From: an uncultured Eubacteriales bacterium
GTDB taxonomy: Bacteria > Bacillota > Clostridia > Oscillospirales > Oscillospiraceae
Length of the DNA: 47,563 nucleotides
Assembly (NCBI GenBank): GCA_900549485.1
Contig: UROG01000016.1
Location: 1 to 47,563, forward strand
Direction: 5' to 3'
The translations under genes and the position numbers were made by a program. The notes beneath the pieces were generated by a model. The model was not told the DNA's origin. It saw nothing but the letters and a program-made list of their open reading frames with translations, and did no database searches. The stretch's first letter is position 1. Each line of letters begins with the position of its first letter. Positions 1-9,607 of this stretch are shown here, piece after piece.

Positions 1-33
1 TCACTCCTGTTTTTTAGGTCTTCTTTTGCTCTA

Positions 34-55
34 CCCCAACTATTGACATAGAGCC
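34..55. mobile_element. Possible terminal inverted repeat of an ISL3-like insertion sequence
   Basis: Read on the minus strand from position 55, the sequence begins GGCTCTATGTCAATAGTTGG. This resembles the GGCTCTT-type termini I remember for ISL3-family elements. The element would lie to the left, outside the window. The bases just outside (56-63, an A-run then C) would suit the AT-rich 8-bp target duplication typical of that family. No transposase is visible, so this rests on a remembered end consensus only. Confidence 0.35.
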
Positions 56-97
56 AAAAAAACTCAGCGTATGCGGTTTCAACAATCGCATACGCTG
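56..97 (-). terminator. Intrinsic terminator of the NHLM-type export operon
   Basis: Perfect 11-bp arms (65-75 and 87-97) enclose an 11-nt loop. On the minus strand the stem is followed by a run of seven T residues (complement of 56-62). It lies 9 bp past the stop of the last minus-strand gene. The stem core CAGCGTATGC recurs in the terminator at 24701-24735. Confidence 0.75.
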
Positions 98-105
98 TTC
101 AGCGG

Positions 106-2280
106 TCAATCAATTCTCTGGCGCTCGACAAGCTCGGCAAAATAGCCGTTGTCGTCGATAAGCTCGTCATAGGTGCCGTCCTCGATTATCTTGCCCTTGT
201 CAAGGACAAGTATCCTGTCGCACTGGCGTATTGTCGACAGCCTGTGCGCAATGACTATCCTTGTGCATTTAAGCCCGTCAAGAGCATCCGACACCTTTTT
301 CTGCGTGATATTGTCAAGCGCAGAGGTCGCCTCGTCGAAAATGAGTATCTTCGGCTTGGGGGCGATGGCGCGGGCTATCATCAGCCGCTGCTTCTGCCCG
401 CCCGAAAAGCCGCCCTGTCCCTCGGAAACGATAGTATGCATCCCCATGGGCATTGCGCGGATATCGCCCGCTATTCCTGCGGTCTCCGCCGCCGCCCACG
501 CGTCGTCAAGCGTGAGCCACGGCGCGGATATGGTGATGTTCGAGAAAATGTCGCCGTAGAAGAGCTTGCCGTTCTGCATGACAACGCCTATCCTGCTGCG
601 CAGGGATTTGAGGTCAAGGCGCTCGATATCCTGCCGGTCAAAGTATATTGAGCCTTTCTGCGGCTTTTCAAAGCCAAGAATAAGCCTTACAAGGGTGGAC
701 TTGCCGCATCCCGTCGCGCCCACGATCGCAACATACTGTCCCGATTTTATTTGCAGCGAGAGATTGTCAATGACATTCGGCATATTATCGGCATATCTGA
801 ATGACACGTTTGAAAGCTCGATATTGCCGCTGACCTTCGTGACGATGCGTCTGCCCTCGCTTATCTCGGGCTGGGCGTCCATTATGGGCTTCACCTCTTC
901 TATGACCGGCTTTATGCCCGCGATGGTCGTCGCAACGCCCGCAAGGGAAAGGAACGCGCCGGAGATCATGGCATAGGAAGCGTTGAAGGCGTTGAACTCC
1001 GCCATGCTCACGCCGCTTTCAACGGCGAAGAAATACAGCGCTATCGTTCCGGCAAGCGTGATCGCGGTGTTTATCACCCCGTTGAGGCGCAGGAACACGG
1101 GTCTGCCGTAATTGAGGCGCGTCTCCTGCGCGTACAGGTCGAGCCAGCGGGAAAACATACGCTTTTCCGCACCGGCAAGCTTTATTTTCTGCACACCGGT
1201 TATCATGGCATAGGTCATGCCGCTTTCCTTGCCTATAACGTCCATCTCACGCCGCGTATATTTCATCTGCGCAAGCGTTGTTATCACGGAAAAAACAAGC
1301 GTCACAAGTATGATGACGAGTGCCGGAACAACAAGCGCCGGAGCATACCTGAAAATCTGCGTTATGTACACAAGCGACAGAAGCGAGGTCAGCGACGTGG
1401 AGAAAACGGAATTGAACAGCATGGAGCTGAGCGAATTCATATACTCCATTTTGCATGAAAGCTGCCCTGAGCTGTAATTTTTAAAAAACGACGCCGGAAG
1501 CGACATTACACGCGACATCGTGGCCGCCTCGGTTTTAAGATCCAGCAGTGTCGAGACCTTTGAGCTGAGCATGGATTCTATCGCGGAAAACATGACCTTG
1601 CTGACCGTCAGGCACACCGAAAAGACGGTAATGCTCAGCAGAAGCTGCAAGCTGTTTCCCGTCACGACCTTGTCCATAACGATAAAGCTTATCCGCGGCG
1701 TCAGCATCCCTACAAGCATGACCGCGACCGACGCGGCAAGCACGGCGGCCGCCGCGGAAACGGGCACGGACTCTATTATAAACCTGAAAAGATCGGACAG
1801 CTCCATGGGGCGAAGCGGAAACGGCTTATAAAAGCACACCGCTTCAAGCGCGATGTTTTTCGCCGTCTTTTTGTTGATTTTCACGCGCTTTCCGCTTGCG
1901 GCATCAGTATAATAATACCCTCCGAATCTGCCGGGAATAAGGGCGGCGGCGCTCCCGTCGGCGGTATTTACGCCAAGAAGAGGTCCCGCACAGTCCTTGT
2001 ACCACCCTTCCGTCAGCTCGACGCGGCGCGTCATTATCCCATGCGGCCGCAGAAGATACTCAAGCTGCTCTTCTTTTTTTGTGACATTATCCGGTATCTC
2101 CCCGGCAGTCAGGTGGAAGTATTTTAAAATATCCTCAACGGCGTCCTGAACGATCTCTCTCTCGTCAGACGCGCCCGCTCTTTTGCCCAGAACGGCGGAC
2201 ACGACATTTGCAAAGGCGTTTTCAAGAGCCTCGTCGTCCTTTATTTTTCTGTCCTGTATCTGATCGTTAAACCAGCCCAT
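106..2280 (-). CDS. NHLM-type bacteriocin/peptide export ABC transporter, second ATPase-permease (no active peptidase)
   Basis: A 724-residue half-size ABC exporter. The first ~150 residues form a soluble extension, followed by a membrane domain of about six helices (~165-460) and a C-terminal ATPase. The ATPase shows Walker A GATGCGKST (~residue 516), signature FSGGQKQR (~618), Walker B ILIFDEATSALD (~640) and the H-loop IAHRLS. The extension has a C39-like layout but no catalytic Cys-His-Asp, so it looks like a degenerate, perhaps substrate-docking, domain (inference). In NHLM systems two such ABC proteins occur together, one with and one without an active peptidase, and this is the one without. 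It is the last gene of the operon, starting 14 bp after the peptidase-containing partner ends. The exported peptide is unknown. Confidence 0.85.
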   Translation of the reverse strand: MGWFNDQIQDRKIKDDEALENAFANVVSAVLGKRAGASDEREIVQDAVEDILKYFHLTAGEIPDNVTKKEEQLEYLLRPHGIMTRRVELTEGWYKDCAGPLLGVNTADGSAAALIPGRFGGYYYTDAASGKRVKINKKTAKNIALEAVCFYKPFPLRPMELSDLFRFIIESVPVSAAAAVLAASVAVMLVGMLTPRISFIVMDKVVTGNSLQLLLSITVFSVCLTVSKVMFSAIESMLSSKVSTLLDLKTEAATMSRVMSLPASFFKNYSSGQLSCKMEYMNSLSSMLFNSVFSTSLTSLLSLVYITQIFRYAPALVVPALVIILVTLVFSVITTLAQMKYTRREMDVIGKESGMTYAMITGVQKIKLAGAEKRMFSRWLDLYAQETRLNYGRPVFLRLNGVINTAITLAGTIALYFFAVESGVSMAEFNAFNASYAMISGAFLSLAGVATTIAGIKPVIEEVKPIMDAQPEISEGRRIVTKVSGNIELSNVSFRYADNMPNVIDNLSLQIKSGQYVAIVGATGCGKSTLVRLILGFEKPQKGSIYFDRQDIERLDLKSLRSRIGVVMQNGKLFYGDIFSNITISAPWLTLDDAWAAAETAGIAGDIRAMPMGMHTIVSEGQGGFSGGQKQRLMIARAIAPKPKILIFDEATSALDNITQKKVSDALDGLKCTRIVIAHRLSTIRQCDRILVLDKGKIIEDGTYDELIDDNGYFAELVERQRID

Positions 2281-2294
2281 TCAAACGCCTCCTT

Positions 2295-4475
2295 TCATTC
2301 GCTTGTCACAAGCTGTGCGTACATGCCGTTGAGCGACATAAGCTCAGAATGTGTCCCCCGCTCGGCGACCTTGCCGTGATCGAGAACGATTATCTCGTCG
2401 CAGTCGCGGATCGTCGAAAGTCTGTGGGCGATCACGATGCAGGTGATGCCCCTGTCCTTTATGGCGTTGACCACCTCGTACTCGGTGCGCGCATCAAGCG
2501 CCGATGTCGCTTCATCCATAATTATAATGGTGGGGTCCTGCGCAAGTACGCGGGCGATCTCCATACGCTGGCGCTGACCGCCGGAGAAATCCTTGCCGCC
2601 TTCGGTGATCACATACTGATAACCGCCGTCGCGCATCATGATATCCTCATGCAGCTTTGCGTCCCGCGCCGCCATTATCATCTCAAAGTCCTCTATGGTC
2701 TTGTCCCACATCTTTATGTTGTTTGCAATGGTATCCTCAAAAAGGATTATGTCCTGATCGACGACCGCGAGAGAGCCGGTAAAGACGTTTCTGTCTATTT
2801 CCTCACGGCGCTTGCCGCCGTAAAGTATTTCCCCGCTCCACGGCCGGTACAGACCGGAAATGAGCTTTGACAGCGTGGATTTGCCGCAGCCCGATGCACC
2901 GACAAAAGCGACGCGGCTTCCCGGCGCAAGCTTCATGCTGAAATTTTCAATAAGCGGGGGCGCAAGCTTTGAATAGCCGAATGTCACGTTTTTAAGCTCT
3001 ATCCCGCCGTTGAGCTTGCTGTATTCCACGTCTTCGCTGCTCCCCCGCTCCTCACAGCCGACGTCTGTGGGATACTTCATAACATCCTCGACACGCTCCA
3101 TTTTTGTACGCATCTCCTGGATGGTCTGTCCGGCGGAGATAAGGGAGCTTGCGGGCGCAATGAACGAGGCCAGATAAAGCTGAAACGCGGTTATCTTGCC
3201 GACGGTGAAGCTGCCGCACATGACAAACCACACGCCCAGCATCAGAACCGCCGTCTGCGTCAGGGCGTTCACTATCGTCGGGATCATGCCGAGCATATTG
3301 TTCAGCTTTGAAAACTTGGTGTTCTGGGTGTTCACGCTTGCCTGGAAGCCCGACCAGCGCTCAAAATATCCGTTTTCGGTGCCGCTTGACTTTATCGTTT
3401 CTATCATTTCAATGCCGGCTACGGTGGCGCTTGAAAGCTTGCCCATGTCGCGCATCTGCACCCTTGTGATGTTGATGCGCTTTTTTGAGATCAGGCGCGA
3501 CACAAAGGAATCAACAACGATTGAGACAACGCCCACAAGCGTCAGCTGCCAGCTGTACCGCATCATGACCGCAAGGTAAAACACCATCATTGCCGCCTGC
3601 AAAACCAGCGGCGCAAGCGTCCCTATAAGGGTATTGGCTATGCTTGCGTTGTCGTTCTGCCGCTGCTGGATATCCCCCGCCATACGCTGAGAGAAAAATT
3701 CCATAGGCATATGCAGCACCCGCCAGAGAAACGACGTGCTGCCGATGACCGCCATTTTACCCTTTATTTTAAGCTGAGTAAGCGCATCGGCCGTCGCAGT
3801 GACTATCTGCAAAACGGCGACGGCGCTCATGCCGATGATAAACGGCATGAACCATTCCGGATTTCTGCCCGTCAGCAGCCGGTCATAGAAAACGCGGGTA
3901 AACGCAGGGTTTATAACGCCAATAAGCGATGAAATAAGCGTTGTGAGTACAACAAACGCGATCGCCGGAGCGGCGCCCTTAAGGCGCTCCTTTGCAAAGG
4001 CAAGCATACTCTTCGGCTTTCCGCCCGGTTCAAAGCTCTCCGTCGGCTCAAACATAAGGCACACGCCGGTAAAGGAGCGGTCAAACTCCTCCATCGACAG
4101 GCTGAGCGTACCCTTTGCAGGGTCATTGATGACAACCTTATTCCCCCTGAAGCCGCAGCAGACGACAAAGTGGTTAAAATCCCAATGCACTATACAAGGG
4201 AACTGTCCTCCATCCCTTAGCTCCTCCGGCTCAAGCCGGTAGCCCTGCGCTTTCAGTCCGTAGCTCCGTGCGGCGACAAGGATGTTTTTCGCGTTCGACC
4301 CGTCACGCGACACGCCGCAATCGGAACGCACCTGCTCAAGCGGTATCCATTTATCGTAATACGCAAGCACCATCGTCAGCGACGCCGCGCCGCACTCCAG
4401 CGCTTCCATCTGCATGACCACCGGCACCCTTGCCCAGCCTTTTTTTACCGGGGTCTTTACTTTTCTTTCTGCCAT
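2295..4475 (-). CDS. NHLM-type export ABC transporter with N-terminal C39 leader peptidase
   Basis: A 726-residue peptidase-permease-ATPase. The N-terminal C39 cysteine protease is complete: Cys28 in ALECGAAS, His102 in NHFVV and Asp118 in INDPAKG. Peptidases of this kind cut leader peptides after a double-glycine-type site during export. A six-helix membrane domain follows (~165-450), then an ATPase with GASGCGKST, FSGGQRQR, IIIMDEATSALD and IAHRLS. Length and layout fit the NHLM bacteriocin-system peptidase/ATP-binding family. It lies between the HlyD-like gene (11 bp upstream) and the second ABC gene. All catalytic residues are present, so the system is probably functional. No precursor with an NHLP or Nif11-like leader is seen nearby. 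Confidence 0.9.
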   Translation of the reverse strand: MAERKVKTPVKKGWARVPVVMQMEALECGAASLTMVLAYYDKWIPLEQVRSDCGVSRDGSNAKNILVAARSYGLKAQGYRLEPEELRDGGQFPCIVHWDFNHFVVCCGFRGNKVVINDPAKGTLSLSMEEFDRSFTGVCLMFEPTESFEPGGKPKSMLAFAKERLKGAAPAIAFVVLTTLISSLIGVINPAFTRVFYDRLLTGRNPEWFMPFIIGMSAVAVLQIVTATADALTQLKIKGKMAVIGSTSFLWRVLHMPMEFFSQRMAGDIQQRQNDNASIANTLIGTLAPLVLQAAMMVFYLAVMMRYSWQLTLVGVVSIVVDSFVSRLISKKRINITRVQMRDMGKLSSATVAGIEMIETIKSSGTENGYFERWSGFQASVNTQNTKFSKLNNMLGMIPTIVNALTQTAVLMLGVWFVMCGSFTVGKITAFQLYLASFIAPASSLISAGQTIQEMRTKMERVEDVMKYPTDVGCEERGSSEDVEYSKLNGGIELKNVTFGYSKLAPPLIENFSMKLAPGSRVAFVGASGCGKSTLSKLISGLYRPWSGEILYGGKRREEIDRNVFTGSLAVVDQDIILFEDTIANNIKMWDKTIEDFEMIMAARDAKLHEDIMMRDGGYQYVITEGGKDFSGGQRQRMEIARVLAQDPTIIIMDEATSALDARTEYEVVNAIKDRGITCIVIAHRLSTIRDCDEIIVLDHGKVAERGTHSELMSLNGMYAQLVTSE

Positions 4476-4486
4476 TGCACCCCTCC

Positions 4487-4960
4487 TCAGTCAAAAACAA
4501 AGGACATGGGGTTCACCTGTTCCGTAATGATCCTGGCGGTGTATACGCCCTCGGGAAGCTCCGCGCCGACCTTGGCACTGTACACCCACTCGCCTTCTAT
4601 AAGCCCGCCTATATGCATGGCGTACTCCGGAAGTTCCTCATCCGCCTTTTCGGGAACGGACGACAGCGTGCCGAGGGTATAGCGCTCCCCGTCTATCTCA
4701 ACGGGCATACCAGCCCCGCAGGCTTCCCTGTCGGCTTCGCGGATGTAGCACAGCGTCTCTCCGCCGCTGCTCACGGCGCACACGGTTATGCCGCTTTCTA
4801 TCGTACCGAACGCCGCCCACACGCAAGCGCCCGCAAGCAGGATCACGATGGCCGCCAGAAGCAGCCATATTCCGGGATTCGATACGCGTATATAATCGTT
4901 GAGCTGTTCCGGCGACGAGATCCTTTCTATGCTTTTCTTTCTGAAAACGCCGTTGTCCAT
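4487..4960 (-). CDS. Short HlyD-like membrane-fusion protein of the NHLM-type exporter
   Basis: The start at 4960 was chosen because GGAGG sits 7-8 bp upstream and the product begins MDNGVFRKKSIERISSPEQL. A longer reading to 5023 has no such site. The 157-residue product has one membrane helix (~34-55, rich in Leu/Ala/Ile) and an extracytoplasmic beta-rich part. The SPEQLNDYIRVSNPGIW lead-in is typical of NHLM secretion proteins. The coiled-coil hairpin and most of the lipoyl-like region are missing, so it is shorter than the HlyD homologues I know, even Gram-positive ones. It starts about 180 bp after the DUF5011 gene and precedes the two ABC genes, as expected for an exporter accessory protein. 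Family assignment is by motif and context. Confidence 0.65.
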   Translation of the reverse strand: MDNGVFRKKSIERISSPEQLNDYIRVSNPGIWLLLAAIVILLAGACVWAAFGTIESGITVCAVSSGGETLCYIREADREACGAGMPVEIDGERYTLGTLSSVPEKADEELPEYAMHIGGLIEGEWVYSAKVGAELPEGVYTARIITEQVNPMSFVFD

Positions 4961-5139
4961 GGTAATTCCTCCAAATCCGTCCTGCATCCGTATTCGTGCA
5001 ATATTTCCTGCGGCTGCACACAATTAATTAGATATTAACACACAATTATGTAAAATGGAACCGGCAATTGTGCGCCGAAGACGCAAAAAAAACGGTCAAC
5101 GCGGAAACATTCCCCGCGTTGACCGGACTCCGAAATTTT

Positions 5140-5469
5140 TTATTTGCCGTTTCGCACGGTAACTATCCTGCTCACGGTCGCTCTCTTGCCGAGGTAAGTT
5201 GCGGAATAGACTATCTCCGTATCCCCGACGACATTGCTGTCAACCACACATGAAATGCCCACCGGCAGCGCATTTCCGTTCGGGTCCTTTGCAACGGCGC
5301 CTTTTTCCTCATACTTCTCGCCCAGTTCAAGATAAACATGGTCGCTCCCGTTAAGCTCGATCGTCGGCGATGAACACACCACCGCCGCGGCAAAAAACAC
5401 TATAATGCAGATGCCTGCGAATATGATGAACCAAAACTGTCTTTTTGTAAGTTTTTGCGGTTTCAGCAT
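5140..5469 (-). CDS. Small membrane-anchored DUF5011 (Ig-like) surface protein
   Basis: A 109-residue protein: basic N-terminus, one hydrophobic helix (~13-32), then a single extracytoplasmic domain. The pattern IELNG, VYLELGEKYEEKGAVAKD, VGDTEIVYSA and a closing ATVSRIVTVRN is diagnostic of DUF5011/bacterial Ig-like repeats. GGAGA lies ~10 bp before the ATG. The Cys after the helix (AVVCSS) is a poor lipobox, so a signal anchor is more likely than a lipoprotein. It is the first gene of the export operon under the 5660-5688 promoter. It may help display or capture the exported product, or be a passenger; nothing in it resembles a bacteriocin precursor. Confidence 0.75.
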   Translation of the reverse strand: MLKPQKLTKRQFWFIIFAGICIIVFFAAAVVCSSPTIELNGSDHVYLELGEKYEEKGAVAKDPNGNALPVGISCVVDSNVVGDTEIVYSATYLGKRATVSRIVTVRNGK

Positions 5470-5659
5470 AAAAACAAATCTCCAAAAACATTTCTATGGC
5501 CGCGCCGCATAACGCGGCAAGATCAATCGGTGAAAAACCACTTTCCGGCAACGGCGCTTTTCCCTGCTATACCCTGAGTATTTCACGAAAAGCGGCTGAA
5601 CCGCAGCCTGAATTCTTTTTGTATTACACCGCTAATGCCCTGTATGCAGCCAAATATAT

Positions 5660-5688
5660 ATTATATATCATTCTATAAAAGGCTGCAA
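5660..5688 (-). promoter_or_regulatory. Sigma-A promoter of the export operon, embedded in the tadA 3' end
   Basis: Minus strand: -35 TTGCAG (5683-5688), 17-bp spacer, -10 TATAAT (5660-5665), predicted start near 5653. The -35 box is inside the last tadA codons. The leader to the DUF5011 start is about 185 nt and contains small hairpins (for example GCCGC/GCGGC around 5505-5520) but no riboswitch that I recognise. Confidence 0.75.
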
Positions 5689-6168
5689 CACTTTTTTGTT
5701 GTTTTTTCGCCTTTTCCCCGCAAAAAAATCTTTCATCACCGCCGCACATTCCTCGGCGCAAACACCCGCAAACACTGCCGGTGAGTGGCCGTATTTCTCC
5801 GAAAACAGGTCTATAACGCTTCCGACAGAGCCGGTGAGCGCTTCACGCGCGCCGAAAACGAGTGTCGGAACACGGCTCATTATTATCGCGCCCGCACACA
5901 TCGGACACGGCTCAAGCGTGACATACATGGTGCAGCCGTCAAGCCGCCAATCGCCGAGCGCGGCGGAAGCTTCGCGTATCGCCTCCATTTCCGCGTGTGC
6001 GGTGGCGTCGTTTTTTTCTATCCGTCTGTTTCTGCCCCTGCCTATGACCTTTCCTCCGGCGTCGGCGATCACGCAGCCTACCGGAACCTCTCCGTTGTCA
6101 GCCGCCTCTTCAGCCAGTGCAAGCGCAAGGGACATATAGTACTCTCTCCCGTTTTTGATCGGATCCAT
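5668..6168 (-). CDS. tadA: tRNA-specific adenosine deaminase
   Basis: A 166-residue zinc deaminase that converts A34 to inosine in tRNA-Arg(ACG), allowing decoding of CGN codons. The active-site motifs are complete: HAEMEAIR (zinc His and proton-shuttle Glu) and PCPMCAGA (two zinc Cys). The early substrate-binding region reads GEVPVGCVI. Length is normal. A terminator lies between pta and this gene, so expression may depend on read-through or a promoter I cannot place. Its 3' end hosts the -35 box of the next operon. Confidence 0.95.
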   Translation of the reverse strand: MDPIKNGREYYMSLALALAEEAADNGEVPVGCVIADAGGKVIGRGRNRRIEKNDATAHAEMEAIREASAALGDWRLDGCTMYVTLEPCPMCAGAIIMSRVPTLVFGAREALTGSVGSVIDLFSEKYGHSPAVFAGVCAEECAAVMKDFFAGKRRKNNKKVLQPFIE

Positions 6169-6190
6169 AATTCACTCTCCGGACAGCAGA

Positions 6191-6226
6191 AAAAAGGAGA
6201 GCGGAAGCAACCCGCTCTCCTTTTTT
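6191..6226. terminator. Bidirectional intrinsic terminator between pta and tadA
   Basis: Nine-bp arms GGAGAGCGG (6196-6204) and CCGCTCTCC (6212-6220) are flanked by six A on the left and six T on the right. It therefore works on either strand. On the minus strand it ends the pta transcript 12 bp after the stop. Confidence 0.82.
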
Positions 6227-6237
6227 GATTATTTCAA

Positions 6238-7236
6238 TTACTTGAGTGCGGCGGTGATGATCGCCATCTGGTAGACTTCCTCCGCGTTGCAGCCGCGGCT
6301 GAGGTCGTTGATAGGTGCGTTGAGTCCCTGAAGAATGGGGCCGTATGCGGCAAAGCCGCCGAGACGCTGCGCGATCTTATAGCCGATGTTGCCGGACTGT
6401 ATTTCGGGGAAAATGAATGTGTTCGCATAGCCCGCAACGCTGCTGCCGGGGAACTTGAGCTGACCGACAACGGGAGAAACGGCGCAGTCAAACTGCATCT
6501 CGCCGTCGATGGCCACATCGGGAGCCATTTCCTTTGCGATTGCCGTCGCATTGCGCACAAGGTCAACCGCCGGGCCCTTGCCGGAACCCTTGGAGGAGTA
6601 GGACAGCATTGCGACCTTCGGGTCAATGCCGAAGACCTTTGCGGTCTTTGCCGTCTCAACGGCAACCTCGGCAAGCTGCTGCGCGGCGGTCAGGACGACG
6701 TTGCCTTCCTTGTCCTTCTTGTCCTCATAGGAGATGTTGATAGCGCAGTCGCCCATAGCCAGCATCTCATCGCCGCGAACCATGATGAAGCAGGAGCTTA
6801 CAAGATTTGCGCCCTTTTTCGTCTTGACGAGCTGGAGCGCGGGGCGGACGGTATCGGCGGTGGAATAAGTCGCGCCGCCAAGCAGTGCGTCGGCATAGCC
6901 CATCTTGACGAGCATGGTGCCGAAATAGTTGCTCTTCATGAGGCTTGCGCGGCATTCGTCGGCAGTCATCTTGCCCTTGCGCAGCTCAACCATTTTTTCA
7001 ACCATAGCGTCCATCAGGTCGCTGGTGACTGGGTCGATTATATCAAGCCCGTCTATATCAAAGCCGCCCTTTGCGGCAGCCGCCTTGACCTCATCGACAT
7101 TGCCGACGAGAACGGGCGTAAGGAAGCCGTCCTTTTTGAGTCTCGCAGACGCCTCAAGGATACGTGCGTCCGAGCCTTCGGTGAAAACTATCTTGCGGGG
7201 ATTTGCTTTGAGTATCTCAATAAGATTTTCAAACAT
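6238..7236 (-). CDS. pta: Phosphate acetyltransferase
   Basis: A 332-residue short-form Pta (PTA/PTB family) that interconverts acetyl-CoA and acetyl phosphate, the first step of acetate formation with ATP gain. It begins MFENLIEILKANPRKIVFTEG, typical of the family, and keeps the conserved SYSSKGSG and the FIFPEIQSGNIGYK segment near the C-terminus. The start at 7236 is supported by GGAGG about 9 bp upstream; an upstream in-frame start is less likely. It diverges from lepA with its own promoter and ends at a strong terminator. No acetate kinase gene is adjacent, unlike many relatives. Confidence 0.95.
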   Translation of the reverse strand: MFENLIEILKANPRKIVFTEGSDARILEASARLKKDGFLTPVLVGNVDEVKAAAAKGGFDIDGLDIIDPVTSDLMDAMVEKMVELRKGKMTADECRASLMKSNYFGTMLVKMGYADALLGGATYSTADTVRPALQLVKTKKGANLVSSCFIMVRGDEMLAMGDCAINISYEDKKDKEGNVVLTAAQQLAEVAVETAKTAKVFGIDPKVAMLSYSSKGSGKGPAVDLVRNATAIAKEMAPDVAIDGEMQFDCAVSPVVGQLKFPGSSVAGYANTFIFPEIQSGNIGYKIAQRLGGFAAYGPILQGLNAPINDLSRGCNAEEVYQMAIITAALK

Positions 7237-7299
7237 TTTTATTTCTCCTCCGTTATGTTTTTTACAAAAGGGCAAAATTTCAAAAACTCTAACGTTATT

Positions 7300-7328
7300 A
7301 CTTTACCACTATGCTTTCCATTTTTCAA
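7300..7328 (-). promoter_or_regulatory. Sigma-A promoter for pta
   Basis: Minus strand TTGAAA (7323-7328), 17-bp spacer, TAAAGT (7300-7305). Start near 7293, giving a leader of about 57 nt before the pta ATG. Confidence 0.62.
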
Positions 7329-7348
7329 GGTTTGTGTGCGAATTATTA

Positions 7349-7377
7349 TTTACAAAGAAGCGGATCGCGGATATAAT
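7349..7377 (+). promoter_or_regulatory. Sigma-A promoter for lepA
   Basis: TTTACA (7349-7354), 17-bp spacer, TATAAT (7372-7377). Start near 7384, a short leader of about 27 nt before the ATG at 7411. Confidence 0.8.
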
Positions 7378-7410
7378 ATTTATTATATTGATAATCTTAC
7401 GGAGACGCAA

Positions 7411-9216
<1,806 letters not shown>

Positions 9217-9270
9217 TATAAGCCTGCCGGATGATCTCTTTGAGTTCCCGTTGAAAAAGGCTGCACTGCG

Positions 9271-9323
9271 CTTTGTGCCGGGCATTTTGAAAGTGTTCAA
9301 AATGCCCGGCACAAAGAATTTTT
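9271..9323 (+). terminator. Terminator of lepA with perfect 21-bp stem
   Basis: The arms 9271-9291 and 9296-9316 are exact reverse complements across 21 bp with a 4-nt loop, followed by AATTTTT on the plus strand. It separates the convergent lepA and GIY-YIG genes; the minus strand lacks a T-run. The rest of the 130-bp gap shows nothing else. Confidence 0.82.
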
Positions 9324-9346
9324 CCTGTATACAGGCAGCTGCCGCT

Positions 9347-9607
9347 TTACGCTTCGGTATCGGGCGGTGCGCTTCCGGAGATGAGTTTCATTTTCTGCGG
9401 CCGTGTCATGCGCTTTATGTGCCATTCACGGCTCATGGCCTCTTCCTTCGTCCCGTACCGCTCGTAATACACAAGCTCCACCGGGAGACGGGAGCGGGTA
9501 TATTTTGCCCCGCCGCCGTTATGCGCAAGAAGCCGTTTTTCAAGATCGTTTGTCCAGCCGGTATACAATGTGCCGTCGGCACAGCGGAGGATATATGTAT
9601 AGTTCAC
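9347..9607 (-). CDS. GIY-YIG nuclease-domain protein (YhbQ/UPF0213 type)
   Basis: An 86-residue single-domain protein of the small GIY-YIG family. It carries YTYILRCADGTLYTGWT (GIY and YIG positions as YI and YTG), the conserved Arg in LEKRLLAH and a catalytic-type Glu in KEEAMSREWHIKRM. The start is GTG at 9607, overlapping the stop of the DUF951 gene by 4 bp (GTGA), so the two are probably translationally coupled. Members of this family have been linked to DNA repair or cleavage; the in vivo role here is unknown. Confidence 0.9.
   Translation of the reverse strand: MNYTYILRCADGTLYTGWTNDLEKRLLAHNGGGAKYTRSRLPVELVYYERYGTKEEAMSREWHIKRMTRPQKMKLISGSAPPDTEA

Noticed and set aside
5140..5469. The DUF5011 protein as a lipoprotein or as the exported peptide
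   Set aside because: The residues before Cys (AVVC) do not fit a lipobox, and it has a transmembrane anchor and Ig-like fold rather than a cleavable leader.
5351..5551. A 66-codon minus-strand frame starting with TTG in the NHLM leader as a bacteriocin precursor
   Set aside because: TTG start without a proper RBS, runs out of frame into the DUF5011 gene, and has no leader or double-glycine motif.
5470..5653. Riboswitch in the leader of the export operon
   Set aside because: I compared it from memory with c-di-GMP-I, fluoride, ZTP, ykkC and cobalamin cores and found no matching conserved blocks.
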